Assembly (NCBI GenBank): GCA_021527695.1 | Contig: JAKFAO010000008.1 | Coordinates: 434,001-498,000, forward strand | Direction of reading: 5' to 3' | Origin: Naematelia aurantialba | Taxonomy: Eukaryota; Basidiomycota; Tremellomycetes; Tremellales; Naemateliaceae | DNA: 64,000 nt | Shown: positions 23,393 to 34,697 of the stretch, piece by piece | How positions within the stretch are numbered: the stretch's first letter is position 1 | How the letters are laid out: every line of letters begins with the position of its first letter | Notes under the pieces: model-generated | Told to the model about the DNA's origin: nothing | What the model saw: only the letters and a program-made list of their open reading frames with translations | The model's database searches: none | Position numbers and translations under genes: made by a program

Positions 23393-24537
23393 TCAAAGCT
23401 TGACCCACAACCAGTTGTCCAGTTCTTTCTCTGTAAACTCGCTCCTCCATCTCCCTTCACCTACATATTCTTCGCCCGGCAAGAATCGAACAGCCTCGAG
23501 GCCCCGGGCGAGTTCGATGCCTATGCCGATCTTCTTCATCTCTTCGCGAAGGTCTAGCTCGGCACGTGCCTGTACTTGTGAGAGGGTGGCGCGGGGGTCC
23601 ATCTGGGGATGCATGATCCACCCAGCATTCACGAAATCGTATCTCTTGGTCGTATCGTACATGACCATCTCCGCGAGCTGCCTGACCCTCGACGAGTCTG
23701 TGTAGCCGTCTCTGTCTCCTAGCCAGCCGGGACCGGGCCCGGTCTCCCGGTAACTATCGAAGATAACTACGACCTCTTTGACTGTATGGGGTAGGCTCTG
23801 GTGCAGCGGATGGCCACGGTAGTTGAGCCATGCGGAAGTCGAGCTGACGAGCAGCACCACTCGCGTCACCGAGTGCAGCAGCGGAGCCAGGTCGGTGCCT
23901 GGAGAGCGTAGGGGTGAGGGGTTGTAGATGAACACCAGTGTCCGGGGAGATAGATTGGCCGTGATAGAACATGGGCCAGTATGGCCGTCGCAGATGGCAC
24001 GCAGGTTCGGTCCGCAGAAGCGCACGGTCTGCACGCGAGGCATTTTGAGTCCAACGTCCCCTAGACCACTGCAGGTTCCGTGGTGTTCCCGGATATCCAG
24101 TATGCGCACCTGGTCGAGCAATCGGTCTTTCAGGGTGGCATCTTTCTTCCCCTGAGCTGGGGATAGGTCGAAGAAGGGGTCGATGTCTCGGTCGGGGTTG
24201 TACGCGATGTGCCGGTACAGTACGGCTCCAGCCTCGTCGTAGAACGAGCGCGAGACTCGGAGCGCGCTGGCCAGCGTGGGTCCATCTGCGAAGGACAAAA
24301 CATGACGAAGGATGTGCGGATGTGTCTCGAGTGCACAAGTCGGGGTGGCCTCGTACAAGTCAGCGTACCCTCAGATGTGGGGAAGACAGTCGCCCGTGAC
24401 TCACCGTTCTTTGGCCAGCTTGTTTCTGCAACGGCTGTGTCATGTCCCCGTCTCAAGTCAGGTATCACTCTCGGTGGTATCTCCAAGCGGGTGAAATCGC
24501 AAGTAGTCAAAGAGGTAGGGGCCAGTCTCAGCGACAT
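23393..24537 (-). CDS. F-box-like protein, copy 2
   Basis: The main exon has HPHILRHVLSFADGPTLASA, LRVSRSFYDEAGAVLYRHI, which aligns by eye with copy 1, and shares the later motifs VRILDIREHHGTCSGL and KEVVVIFDS. It has no ATG near its 5' end. A 35-base intron (GTGAGTCAC...CATCTGAG, about 24406-24372) joins it in phase to an upstream exon starting at ATG 24537, giving a ~45-residue N-terminal extension. Likely an SCF adaptor produced by tandem duplication and divergence. The body of the gene is secure; the 5' exon is a prediction. Confidence 0.62.
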
Positions 24538-25131
24538 GGGTGGATGACTAACGCTGGATCACGCTACGTCGTTGAAATCACAAAGGAGGGTCCAGACCAG
24601 TCTTTTGTCTTACATCCGCCTAGCGCGGATTTACGGGGCCCAAGGAAAAAGGATTCCCCATTCCACCGAGGGCATCGACGCAGCCTTCGTCGCCACCTTG
24701 CAACCCGATCTGCGTCATGCAACGGACGAGTGAGCTGATCATCAAAGTCGCCACTGAGTCGACTTTTGAGCACGGAGGGTCACGTGACCTGACCGACTCG
24801 GGATCTATCAAGGCCGACGATCAGATTACAAGACAGCGAAGCTTGCATGGTATACTACCGCTGTCGCCCCTCGACGGGCGAGCCGACAGCGGGGACAGCC
24901 AAGGGCACGTCGCATTGCTGATTGACGGACCAGCGGTCACACTTCGATCACCCTCGTTCTCCCCCCTTCCTCCTTCACTTTCCTTGCTCTTTCCTCCGTC
25001 CTCTTTCCTCTTCCCTCTTTCGTTTTTCCTTCTTCCTCTTCCCTCTTTCCTCTTCTGGCTGATTCCTACCTCACTCCTCTGCAGCGCTCAATTCGGCTCC
25101 CGTACGCCTTTTCCAGACCTCCGGAAGTCCC
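24538..25131. other. Divergent promoter region with polypyrimidine tract
   Basis: Between the F-box copy 2 start and the RNase III-like gene. An almost pure C/T tract of about 110 bases lies at 24955-25065, upstream of the RNase III-like start. No gene supported. Confidence 0.6.
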
Positions 25132-26645
25132 ATGGAGGAGATCAGCATGTCAGCCACGGAGGAAGCGAATCCTCGTACCTCTACATCCGCTGCTGTCGTG
25201 GGCGCCGCAGAAGGCATCAGTGATGTGGCAGCCTCCAGTCTTCAGAGTCATTCTGAAGAACCGGGACCAGCGACCAACTTACCTGGGCCATCCGAGTGCC
25301 TTCCCTCGGACTCCAAGGAGAAGGAGGAACACCCAGCAAGATTGCCGGAGCCTACACCAACCCAGGTGCCCCACGCAGTGGAATCCATTTCTCCCCAGAT
25401 TATCTATCAGCGGCTCGGAAACACTCCTGATAGCTCGGACATGCTCGATACTGCCGATTTCCTCGTGCTCCCTCCCCTGTCATCGCCCACGATCCCTAGC
25501 AAGCGCAAGACGCCGCCTTCTGCTTCGCCCCCATCACCTCTAGACGTCCCTCTCGAGGAAGGAAACAAAGACGAAATTTCCCTTTCGCCGGACACCACCG
25601 AGTCTCTGCCCACACCAAGGCTCACGATGTCTCTACCTTCGAATCGAGCCAAGAAGTCTCCACACTCGCGAAGCTTCCTCATCCCGACCGAACAACTGCC
25701 GGTCTTTCCCCTACCGCCTCTCCCGCCGATCGAGGACCCGGAGATGTTGAAGCGAGTCTTCACGCATCAGAGCTCGTTTCCCCGCGTACGGTTCCGGTTC
25801 GAAGATCCGCCCGACGAGCCCGCGGGGCATTACGAGAAGCTGGAGCATGTCGGGGATAGTATCCTCGGCATGGTAGTCACCTGCTGGCTGCACGAAGTGA
25901 AGCCTGAATTGACCTGCGGTAGCGCCACAGTACGTCCACAACACAAACTGCTACAACACCGTGCCCTTTCATCCCTGCATTCCACAAGGAGATGGTATAC
26001 TAATTCTGACGGTGTATTCAGCAACTAAAAGCTCACCTCGTATCCAATGCGACCTTGTCGCACCTCTCGGGTCTATACAATCTCCCCCAGCGGCTGAGAG
26101 GGCACCCGGAGCTACTTCCCACGCTGAGAGCGCAGGTAGACACCCGTGCCGCTCTGATGGAAGCATACATCGCCGGCATCTACTTTTCCCATCCGCCCCC
26201 TGCACGCTTCATCACTGCTCTGCCAATCATCGATACCTGGCTACGAGAGATGTATCGTCCCCTGCTCGCCTTTTTCTACGACCACATGTGCTTAGAACAC
26301 GTGCAACACCACTCGGTCTTTGCGGCCGACGCGACAACTGGCGAGGTCATCACCATGTCCCGCGGCGAGCTGGACCGCATCGACCGCCTGGCGCAGGGCA
26401 TGTCGGGGCTGGTACAGCTCTATGCGCGGGGGGAGAATCGGGAGTTTGAGTGGGAAGAGACCAGGTGCGACTCGAACCTCGGTAAGCTGTGGAAAGTATT
26501 TGTCAGGATCGACGGCATCGAAGTGGGTGAAGCGATGCGGGTGGGCAAGAAAGCAGCGAGAAACGCAGCTTGCTACGAAGCGGCCAAGCGGCTGGGCCTG
26601 GCCGTGAGCCTCATGCTGCTTGTTTCACGAAAGAACGGTTGCTGA
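25132..26645 (+). CDS. RNase III-like protein with dsRNA-binding domain, probably catalytically impaired
   Basis: Two exons (25132-25929, 26022-26645) give 473 residues. Residues 1-200 are disordered and Ser/Pro-rich. The RNase III domain starts near residue 203 (DPEMLKRVFTHQSSF); the first signature, YEKLEHVGDSILGMVV, keeps both acidic residues. The second catalytic motif is usually D-x-x-E-A-x-I-G; here it reads AALMEAYIAGIY, so Glu313 is kept but the Asp position is Ala310 (codon 26151-26153). A dsRNA-binding fold closes the protein (GKLWKVFVRIDGIEVGE, KKAARNAACYEAAKRLGL). Family enzymes cut dsRNA in rRNA or small-RNA processing; this one may bind without cutting, which is inference. Confidence 0.85.
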
Positions 26646-26993
26646 TGCTTGGATGTGCATAGGAGAACCACCCGCTAAGCTGATAAACGTATGTCACCTT
26701 CCCTGTTGTATAGCACTCACGTACCTATCAGCTGTTGTATAGTATGTAGGCGAGACATTCCTCTGCGACACCCTCCACACATCATCCAGTACAGTATATC
26801 ACGCGAACCATTTCGCTGCATTATCATGCCAGAGATATCAGCTCACTATCAACTCAGCATGCACTGTGTATCATCATGATGCTCCAGAATGCAGACATGC
26901 ATGCACACATGACAAATGATAAACGAGCCACGTATCTTGGCATCGATACTATCCGAGCCTATGCATATATTGACAGAGCGACTAGACTGGAGG
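26646..26993. other. Convergent intergenic region
   Basis: Lies between the 3' ends of the RNase III-like gene and ETF beta; AT-richer than the surroundings, no gene seen. Confidence 0.6.
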
Positions 26994-28498
26994 CTAAATC
27001 AAGCCAGCAGTCTTGAGCTTGGCCACAAGCTCGTCCACGCTCTCGACCTGGAAGGTGGTCAGCCTTATCTCTTTCTACCTACCATGCGTGTACAGATTGA
27101 AGACCATGACATGGAGTACAGAATAGAAGATCATGGCATGGCGTACAGAATTGAAGATCATGACGTGGGGGGACAGAATGGAAGAAGTGTCCGAAATGAG
27201 ACAAAAGACGGGACTTGCCTTGCCGCCACCGACGCGCTGAGGCGGTTCTGAGACGGAGATGGTCTCGAGCCGCGGTGTCTGGCAGATCAGCCAAGCTCTC
27301 TATCGAGGGACAAGCAATCGACCAGGAAGGTTGAGCGTTCAAGATAAGCAAAGCAGAGGGAGGGGAACTGGGAAGTGGGAGGAGGATTGAGGTGGTGGAG
27401 AAGGGGAGGCAGCAGCAGACGCACAAAGTCCAAACCGAGATCTTCCGGCTTGAGCGCCTCGATCTTCTTCTTCTTGGCCTTCATGATATTTGGCAATGAT
27501 GCGTATCGCGGTTCTGCCGTCGTCAGACGCCCGCTCTGCATATACCGTTCATGAGTCCGTCATGAGAGACAACATACCATTCAACCTAGTTCAGAACATC
27601 AGCTTCCATTTCAACATATCTCATCCATTTGGACCTGAAAATTGGACACTTGGGGAATACTCGGCTCGTGGCTCACCTCAGATCAGTCGTGACGATCATC
27701 GGAAGCTTGCCCTCAATCTTCTCCAGACCACCATCAATCTCCCTCGTGACCTTTACCCCTCCTTGCTTCTCCACCTCGAGCTTGCTGGCAAACGTGCCCT
27801 GTCCCCATCCCAGCATTCCCGCCAGCATCCCGCCGGTGCTTCCCGAGTCGTCGTCGATCGCCTGTTTGCCAAGAATGACCAGATCGACCTTGTCCGTCTT
27901 CGACTCGCCGACGCCGCGCTCGATAACCGCCTTGATTGCGTGGGCGACGGAGATGGGCTCGACGACGGCAGATTCAGGCGTGGTGATGTGGATGGCAGCG
28001 TCGCAGCCCATCGCCAGTGCCGTCCGGAGCTGGTCGGACGCCTTGGGCGGCCCGATGGTAAGCGCCGTAATGGACGTCACGAGGCCCGGGGAACGCTCCC
28101 GAAGCCGCACTGCTTCTTCCACAGCTGTGAGGGTCAGTGCACATCTGCAGGCTGGATAGCACCTGCACATGCGAAACACTAGCAAGCAGGGAGGAGTGTC
28201 GCCAGAGATGTAACGCGGGCAAACCTCAGATCAAACAGAGCGACATACCAATCTCATCGAATGGATTCTGAGTCCGTTGTCAGCTCCATACGCAGTCCTT
28301 GGACTCAAGTAGAACCTCACCATAGAGTGCTTGACGCTCGTGTCCACGCCCTTCCCGTCGCTCGCTATCCGGATCTTGCTGGCGGAATCAGCCCAATACC
28401 GGGTCAGGTGAAATCTCAACTGCGACTCACACGGCATAGTCGATGGAGCGCTTGACGGGGACAAGCACATGGATGAGGGAGGGAAGTGTCGGTCGCAT
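26994..28498 (-). CDS. Electron transfer flavoprotein beta subunit
   Basis: The protein begins at ATG 28498 ([18 protein letters not shown]) and continues through [94 protein letters not shown] and [17 protein letters not shown] to [24 protein letters not shown] alpha/beta carries electrons from mitochondrial acyl-CoA dehydrogenases to the ubiquinone pool, bound to FAD and AMP. At least seven introns are needed. Residues L-N-E are encoded by an 8-base micro-exon (27585-27578). The last intron starts with GCAAGT, a GC-AG intron, after GGGK. Family length and motifs are complete. Confidence 0.95.
27091..27175. repeat. ~27-base tandem repeat in last ETF beta intron
   Basis: Three imperfect units beginning TACAGAATTGAAGATCATG lie within the GC-AG intron before the final exon. 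Confidence 0.9.
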
Positions 28499-28793
28499 CC
28501 TGGCGTGTGACGGATCGAGTACACTACGACGGTCGACTGTTTGAATGCCAGCGAAATCCCTCTGGGCCAGGTAGCAGTCTGTCCAGCGCTTGTGGGTTTT
28601 CGGCTCTGTCGCCCAGCAGTAGCCGACGCGGCTTATCAGTGCGAGCTAAAAGGCCACGTCATGGGCCACCTTCCCCCCACACCGTCTTGCGCGTCATTTG
28701 AGCGTCAATATCGTCCCTGCTTGCGCTCTACAGACGCATCATCCGGCTCTGTACATTATCTGGCAGTGAGGGTGTACCCTCCGTGTCGTCTCG

Positions 28794-30476
28794 ATGACTC
28801 GCACATCTCACCATCCCCACCCGACGCCGGCATTCCCAGTCTACGCTCTCGATTGGGCAGACGACGAGACGCTCGTCCTCGCGGGCGGCGGCGGCGCGAG
28901 CCGAAGCGGCATTGAGAATAAGATCGTGGGTGTCTTTGCCGCTCATTACTGTGCATAGGACGAGGACGTGTCATAAGGGGTGCTGGAGTTGCTGATCGGC
29001 GCAGAAATTGGCCAGAGTCAGCAAAGATGGCCGATCTGTCAAGTACACCGCGGAGACCAAGTTCTCCGCCGAGGAAGACGCGCCGATGACGCTCGCCGTT
29101 GATCGACAGGTCAGTTGTGCTGAATCAGGTCATATGTGATAGAACTGAGCTCTTTAGGGAAAGAGGTTGGTGACTGGTGTGAACGCTTCGTCGAGCTCCA
29201 TCAAGCAAGGGCGGAACGAGCATGTACGCGTGTTTGGGTATACCGCCGACTCGTACGTCTTGCGCTCGGCCATTGACTCACAGGACAGTATCACTGCGCA
29301 GCACGCTGCGGGAACTATCAGAGCAGAGTGGTCAGAAGATTTTCCGTATCAAGTCTGTCATTCCCGCGCTTGCGGTGCAGGACGTATCGTTGACCTCGAT
29401 GCAGAAGTCCACGGCTCTGTCTCCGTCGGGAGCTCTCGTCGCTGTAGGTTCCACAGACAATTACGTCTCTCTGCTCCGGTTTCCCGAGCTGGAAGAGGCG
29501 GTACCGTCAGTCAAAGTCGACTCGGAGCTGGTCGACCTGGATTGGGGCGGAGATGACTTGGTGTGTCGTCCTTCTACTATAACACTAGCACAAGTGTTGC
29601 ATGGCATTCGCTGAGCCCCAACAGCTAGCCGTGACGACCGTTTCAGCACTACTGCTATACAAGGTCTCGACAGGGGAAAAAACGACCATCGCGCTGATCC
29701 AGACGATATATCCTCCAAGTCTCGATATCACACCGGCAGCATTCCGCTCTGCTCGGTAAGCCATGTATCTATCTTTTACTTGTAACAGAGATCCTGACAC
29801 ACTATGCCCAGCTTTTCGCCTCTGTTGACAACCTCTCCAATCATCCATGCAGTTCTAAATGCCACCAAATCGTCGAAACGAGGTGCGCCTCGCAAGGCAT
29901 GGGTGTGCACCTTTGGTCTGGTAGCTGGGCCATCTACGACTGTCCGCACTGCAGTTGAGAAGGGCAAAGGCAAGGAGAAGGAGGAGGAAAAGCCAGAGAG
30001 CGGCGAGGAGCTCGGTCGCTGGGACGTGATTGTTCGGCGGGAGGTCTCGGGAAAACCAGTGACAGTGTTCGACGTATCGTAAGTTTTCTACATAATGTCT
30101 GTCGAGCAGTCGGGCAAGCAGCTGATGGGAGGAGAACCAATGGCAAGCTACTTGCATACGGTTCATCCGATCTCTCACTTGGCATACTCGACGCAAAGAC
30201 CTTGGCGCCATTACTCAAGATCCTCCATGCGCATAGTTTCCCACCCACCGCGCTCAAGTTCAATCCTGGCGCCAATCTGCTGGTTTCGGCAAGCGCAGAT
30301 AACACGATCCGTGTCGTCGTTGTACCTGCTAGCTTTGATGGCAGTGAGTTCTCTTACTGGACCAATTGTATTGCATGCAGCAGCGAGTGAAGCTGACGAA
30401 AGCAGTGTCCGCCTCGATGATTGCCTTGTTGCTGGCGATACTGGTGATTCTGCTGGCTTTGATATTGAGGAGATGA
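28794..30476 (+). CDS. SEC12: Sec12-type guanine nucleotide exchange factor for Sar1
   Basis: The reassembled protein starts MTRTSHHPHPTPAFPVYALD then LVLAGGGGASRSGIENKI, the first WD blade and K-loop region typical of Sec12/PREB. Later blades include STALSPSGALVAVGSTDNYV and FNPGANLLVSASADNTIRV. The C-terminus is a transmembrane helix (MIALLLAILVILLALILRR) directly followed by the stop, so the lumenal tail is almost absent. Sec12 sits in the ER membrane and loads Sar1 with GTP to start COPII coats. Seven or so exons are needed, and an internal Lys/Glu-rich insertion (EKGKGKEKEEEKPES) lies in one loop. The start at 28794 is 295 bases from the divergent ETF beta start. Confidence 0.88.
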
Positions 30477-30838
30477 TTCTTTCACGAGATCCGAGATGGT
30501 TCTGTCGAGGTGCTTGGGATCTGTTGTAGATGAGTGCTCGTAATATAATGTCCCTCATGCTTGGCCTCGCCCAAAGTGCCGCATATGTCGCGCCCATTTG
30601 CCTCTGGTGCGCGAGGCGTTTCAGCACGGTCGACCACGTGGCATTTGCCACCCGGATAAGGAAGTTCGCGCCATCGAGTACTCGATGTCTCACTGGTCAT
30701 AACAAGGAGTCTGGACTCCAGCCAGGCAGATATAATCCTCGTTACGACGAGCCAGATCTGCACATTCCCTCGCCTTTCGTAGATACCCAACAAGCCACCG
30801 ACAGCAACGGCAACGCAAGTCGATCAGACCCATCCGCG
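30477..30838. other. Intergenic region upstream of copper transporter gene
   Basis: Spacer between SEC12 and the CTR gene on the same strand; presumably carries copper-responsive control, but I could not identify a specific element with confidence. Confidence 0.45.
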
Positions 30839-32137
30839 ATGGACCACGACCATTCGGGGCACACCATGCCCACGCCCATGCCGGACATGGACATGCCCAT
30901 GGCGCGTTGCTCGGTACGTCCAGCTCCACGCTCCACCGCTATAACATCTACCCATTGCTGTTCCTCACGACTGGGAGAGGAGCGGAGCGGGGCCGTGGGC
31001 GGGTGGTTTGTAGGCGTTTTACGAGGTCGGGAGCGCTGACGTTGGACGCTAGATGAACATGCTGTGGAATTCGCAGGTGGCTGATACCTGTGTGGTATTC
31101 CGCTCGTGGCATATATCGGGATGGGTGACGATGAGTTTGTCCTGGTACGTTGGCGCTCCCTTGCTTTGACGGACCCCGGCGCCCTCTCTCCAGCTCCAGT
31201 CTCGGCAGCCCTAGCCCAGCTCCAGTAGCTCCAGTCTCTGCAGGTATCGGCCGAGACCCACCCGCACTGGCTACGAGCTGTCGTCTGTCATCAGACATCA
31301 CCGTTTACCTCCTTGCGTGCCACTGTCTACACAGCCAGCAGGACCATTTGGACTTGCGATCGTCACTTCACTTCACCTGGACTTCCAGTCACTTCACTTA
31401 CACCTGTATACGCTCTACCTGCTCGCTCTACAGACTCCAACCCAAGACTCGGCGCTGACCCACCAGCCTGCTCGTCGCCTTGATTTCGATATTCTACGCC
31501 TTCCTGTTCCACCTCATGAGGAACTACGACCGCCGCCTCGCCTACGCCTTGTACGTCGACGCTCGGGGGTCGATCTCTGCGTCTTCCGGGGCCGGAGACA
31601 GGCGCACCGGCGGACAGGGACCGCGGCGCGAGAGCCTGATTCCTCCCGTTCCAGCGGGGTATAGCTCGATCGAGACGGGCGCAGCGCGCAACGTTGGCCC
31701 GTGAGTGCCATAGTCGTCCTTGTCACGCTCGTCTCCGTCTTGGCTGCACAGATATCTCCTTGTCGTCACGCTCGCCTCCGTCTTGGCTGCACAGAGATCT
31801 CTTTGTCGTCACGCTCGCCTCCGTCTTGGCTGCACATAGATCAGAGTGGGAGGTGGAGGTCTAGGAGGCATTGAACAAGCCAGCTGACGCCGCTGGCACC
31901 AGCTTGAAGCTGGGTCTGCAACATCGCATCCTTCGAGCAGCTCTGTACGCGCTCAGCTTAGCCATCAGCTTCTGGGTCAGTCCCCTCCCTTCTCTCAAAA
32001 TCTGTGGGATCCCGCTGATGACCCCGCTTCAGCTGATGCTGGTGGCCATGACATACAATACCTTCCTCTTTGGATCCATCGTCATTGGAGCTTTCATCGG
32101 GCATATCATGTACGAAGAAGACATGGACGTGGCGTGA
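30839..32137 (+). CDS. CTR-family high-affinity copper transporter
   Basis: Exon 1 encodes a Met/His-rich copper-binding ectodomain (MDHDHSGHTMPTPMPDMDMP). Exon 2 (from 31061) gives MNMLWNSQVADTCVVFRSWH, then TM1 (LLVALISIFYAFLFHLMRNY), a cytoplasmic Ser/Gly-rich loop, TM2 (YALSLAISFW/LMLVAMTYN, holding the M-x3-M selectivity motif) and TM3 (GSIVIGAFIG, the G-x3-G packing motif), ending HIMYEEDMDVA. CTR proteins are plasma-membrane trimers that take up Cu(I). The acceptor at 31901-31902 keeps the frame after VGP. Two introns are long for this genome: 31145-31466 and 31701-31902, the second filled with tandem repeats. Confidence 0.9.
31719..31845. repeat. 43-base tandem repeat in CTR intron
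   Basis: Three copies of a 43-base unit (containing GTCACGCTCGCCTCCGTCTT) with second and third starts at 31762 and 31805, inside intron 31701-31902 of the copper transporter gene. Confidence 0.92.
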
Positions 32138-32805
32138 GCATAGCGGGCTACCCCATTTCCTCACAAGCTGATGTCGGTGCAGATCGGTGTTATCGCCCGG
32201 CGGGAACAAAGGGCTCGCTTGTCATTGATTGTTAGACTGTACAGCTTGTGCATAATATCGCCCATCCCTCGTCGTGAGCCCTTTATGGGCTCTTGCTACC
32301 TCACGCTGTCAGCCTGGACGCTTCCGTGGCCTCATGCGCCGCGTTACTGGCGAGGTGGGGATAGAATTCGAGCGCGTACTTGCCTGATTTGTGCTCGCTG
32401 ACAATCCTTTCGCCTGCACGCATATTTCAAAGGATCACGATGTTTCAGACGCGGCTGAAACGCGTTCGGCCTATCGTCATCCATGCCCGCTGTTGCCTTG
32501 CCATTTTGGTCCACTCACCGGCTCTTCATCGTCTCACCTGCAGTCTCTACCACTCACACTCACGCCACGCCAACATCCAACCCCGCCATCTGCCGTACAC
32601 AACTCCGCAGCTTCCATCTATCCTAAAAAGTCGTCTCCGCCACTTGCCAGGCGAGGTGAATCAAACAAACTGAGCCCAGTCTGACTTCCTTGACGTTCTT
32701 GACACCCTCGACATCTTGACGTCTTGACATCCTTTACACAGTCGACATCTTGACTCTGGACATTCCTGACACTGACCGCGACATTGACCTCACAGCCGCC
32801 GTGCC
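32138..32805. other. Intergenic region
   Basis: Spacer between two plus-strand genes. Near 32690-32770 there is a run of short TTGACA/CTTGACGTCTTGACATC-like repeats just before the next start. No gene supported. Confidence 0.5.
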
Positions 32806-34697
32806 ATGGCAGCCGAGAAGGAACAGACATCGTGGCTCGGAAAACACACCTTCCCGCTCATCTGGGTGTGGATCTGCGTCCTCTTCAATGTATTCGGCAT
32901 CCTCGCGCTGATCATGCTCATCATTGCCGAGTTTGTGATCCTCGCCAACGATTTCAACAACTACGTCGACCAGTATGGGCATCACTATTGTGAGTGCGAG
33001 AGTTTTTCAGATATCCGCCGGGCAGGGGAGGAAGAGGAATGGACAGCTTGGGGAGGTTCGACGATTCCGCCAGCGCCGGCGGGGAATGAAGCAGCGCTGA
33101 TCGTATGGCCCGGGACTGGTAAAATACCAAGAGCGCCATCACCCGATAGGAGAGGATGCGGGATACGAACACGCGCCACGACGTCTCGATGTCTTCCAGT
33201 CGGGTGATGTGCTACGCTACAGGAAGCAGCTGACAGTCGGACAGCGGCGAAAAACTACGACTTCAACTCTGGCTGCGGGTTTGTCCCATACTCGAACGCG
33301 CCGACCCACCTCGGCTCTGCAATATGGACGCTGTTTTACCAGGTACGTGAGCGGCGGCGATAGACATCTGCGCGATGACTCCGGACTCCAGATGAGGAGA
33401 AGGGAGTCCCTATACGTGGCGATCATGCGTTTGAGGCAGCTGACGTGGCGAGCCAGCTGTCTATCGTTGTTCTCGCGCTGTTGACGGTCGGGTCGGACCT
33501 TGCGTGGAGGACGGCTCAGGCAGAGTTCGGCGGGCGCTACGTCTCTGGCAAGTCTTCTCCTTGTCTTCCGAGTTGTCCATCCTCCTCCGGCTATGGCTAT
33601 GGACACACCCTCCTCCGCTATGGCTAAGGACACATCCTCGTCCGGCTATGGCTAAGGGGACACCCTCCTTCGGCTATGGCTATGGGCCCTGGCCTCGCAG
33701 GTACTAGAAAGATGACACTGATGCTGCGCAGCCTTCTTCGCGATTGGTATCATGTCGGGCGAGCACAACAAGGGTCTGTTCTACTACGTCGTCGCCAACG
33801 GCTTTCTCAAGCTCTTCGTCGTGGTGTTGTACATGTCGCAGTCGTTCTACGGACTCAGCGGGGGCTCCCACACCTTCCCGTGAGTCGTCGTCTCCTCAGC
33901 CCACAGTCCTTCACTCCGCTCCCCTGCGCTTTCCGTCCCTCTTGCAGTGCTCTGTATTCGATGGTACTCACTCGTCCTTATCCCTTTCGTCCGCATCCTC
34001 GTTTAAGGGTGGCAAATGTGGCAGAGCAACAGGCTGAACCTGATGGCGCAGCCACTCTGACGGGACGTGGTCAGTGAGCAGCGGTTCGGGGTCGGGGTCA
34101 TCGGCGTCGTCGTCGTCGTCCTCATGGTCGTCGTCGTCGGGGGGCGCCTCGTCGGGCTCCGGATCGTCGGCGTCGTCATCGTCTTCGTCGTCGGCGTCGT
34201 CATGGGCGCGTGATTTCGAGATCATAGGCGGCAACAGCGACCGGTCGCACGGAACGGAGCTCTGGGCCTTCTGGGCCGGATGGATCGTCTTGGGCTCGAT
34301 CGTGCCTAGCATCATTGCGTTCATGGTGCGTCGCACCCCCTGCCCCTCCCTCCCCCCACACACACCCTCCCCGTTGCCCAGCTTCACAGACACTGAGGCT
34401 GCGCACTCGCTGGTAAAGGTGAAGTGAGAGCTAATAGTGCAGTTTCTCGTCCCTTGGGCTGCGGCCAAGAAAGAGGAGAAACCAAGTGCAGAAGCACCAA
34501 AGCCCCCGTCGCGCTCGCAACCCTCCCCACCTGACGCCTCGGGCGGCGACGGTTCTGGCGGAGGTGGATCTGGCGGTGGCGGTGGTGGATCTGGCGGCGG
34601 CTCTCCATCACGTGGAGACCCTGGAACCAGCGGTCAGAGCGCACGAAGGAGGGAGAGGGAGAGGCAGAGGGCCGCCGCCGCAGCAGCCGCCGCATGA
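32806..34697 (+). CDS. Multispan membrane protein of unknown function
   Basis: Six exons. TM1 is in exon 1 (LFNVFGILALIMLIIAEFVI); exon 2 ends THLGSAIWTLFYQ; exon 3 holds TM2 (LSIVVLALLTVGSDLAW); exon 4 (AFFAIGIMSGEHNKG, then FLKLFVVVLYMSQSF) holds TM3; a Ser/Gly/Ala loop follows in exon 5, then TM4 (WAFWAGWIVLGSIVPSIIAF) and a cytoplasmic tail rich in Lys, Gly and a final run of eight Ala. Exon 3 ends in GCAAGT, implying a GC-AG intron; with a GT donor the frame fails. I do not recognise the family; four TMs and a Cys-containing loop recall tetraspanin-like layout but no CCG motif is seen. Confidence 0.65.
33579..33690. repeat. ~28-base tandem repeat in membrane-protein intron
   Basis: Four imperfect units built on CCTCCGGCTATGGCTATGG lie in the GC-AG intron between exons 3 and 4 of the 32806-34697 gene. 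Confidence 0.9.
34085..34205 (+). repeat. TCG-rich coding repeat (Ser/Gly/Ala loop)
   Basis: TCG and GTC-phase repeats code for a Ser-rich loop in the accepted frame of the 32806-34697 gene. Confidence 0.8.
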
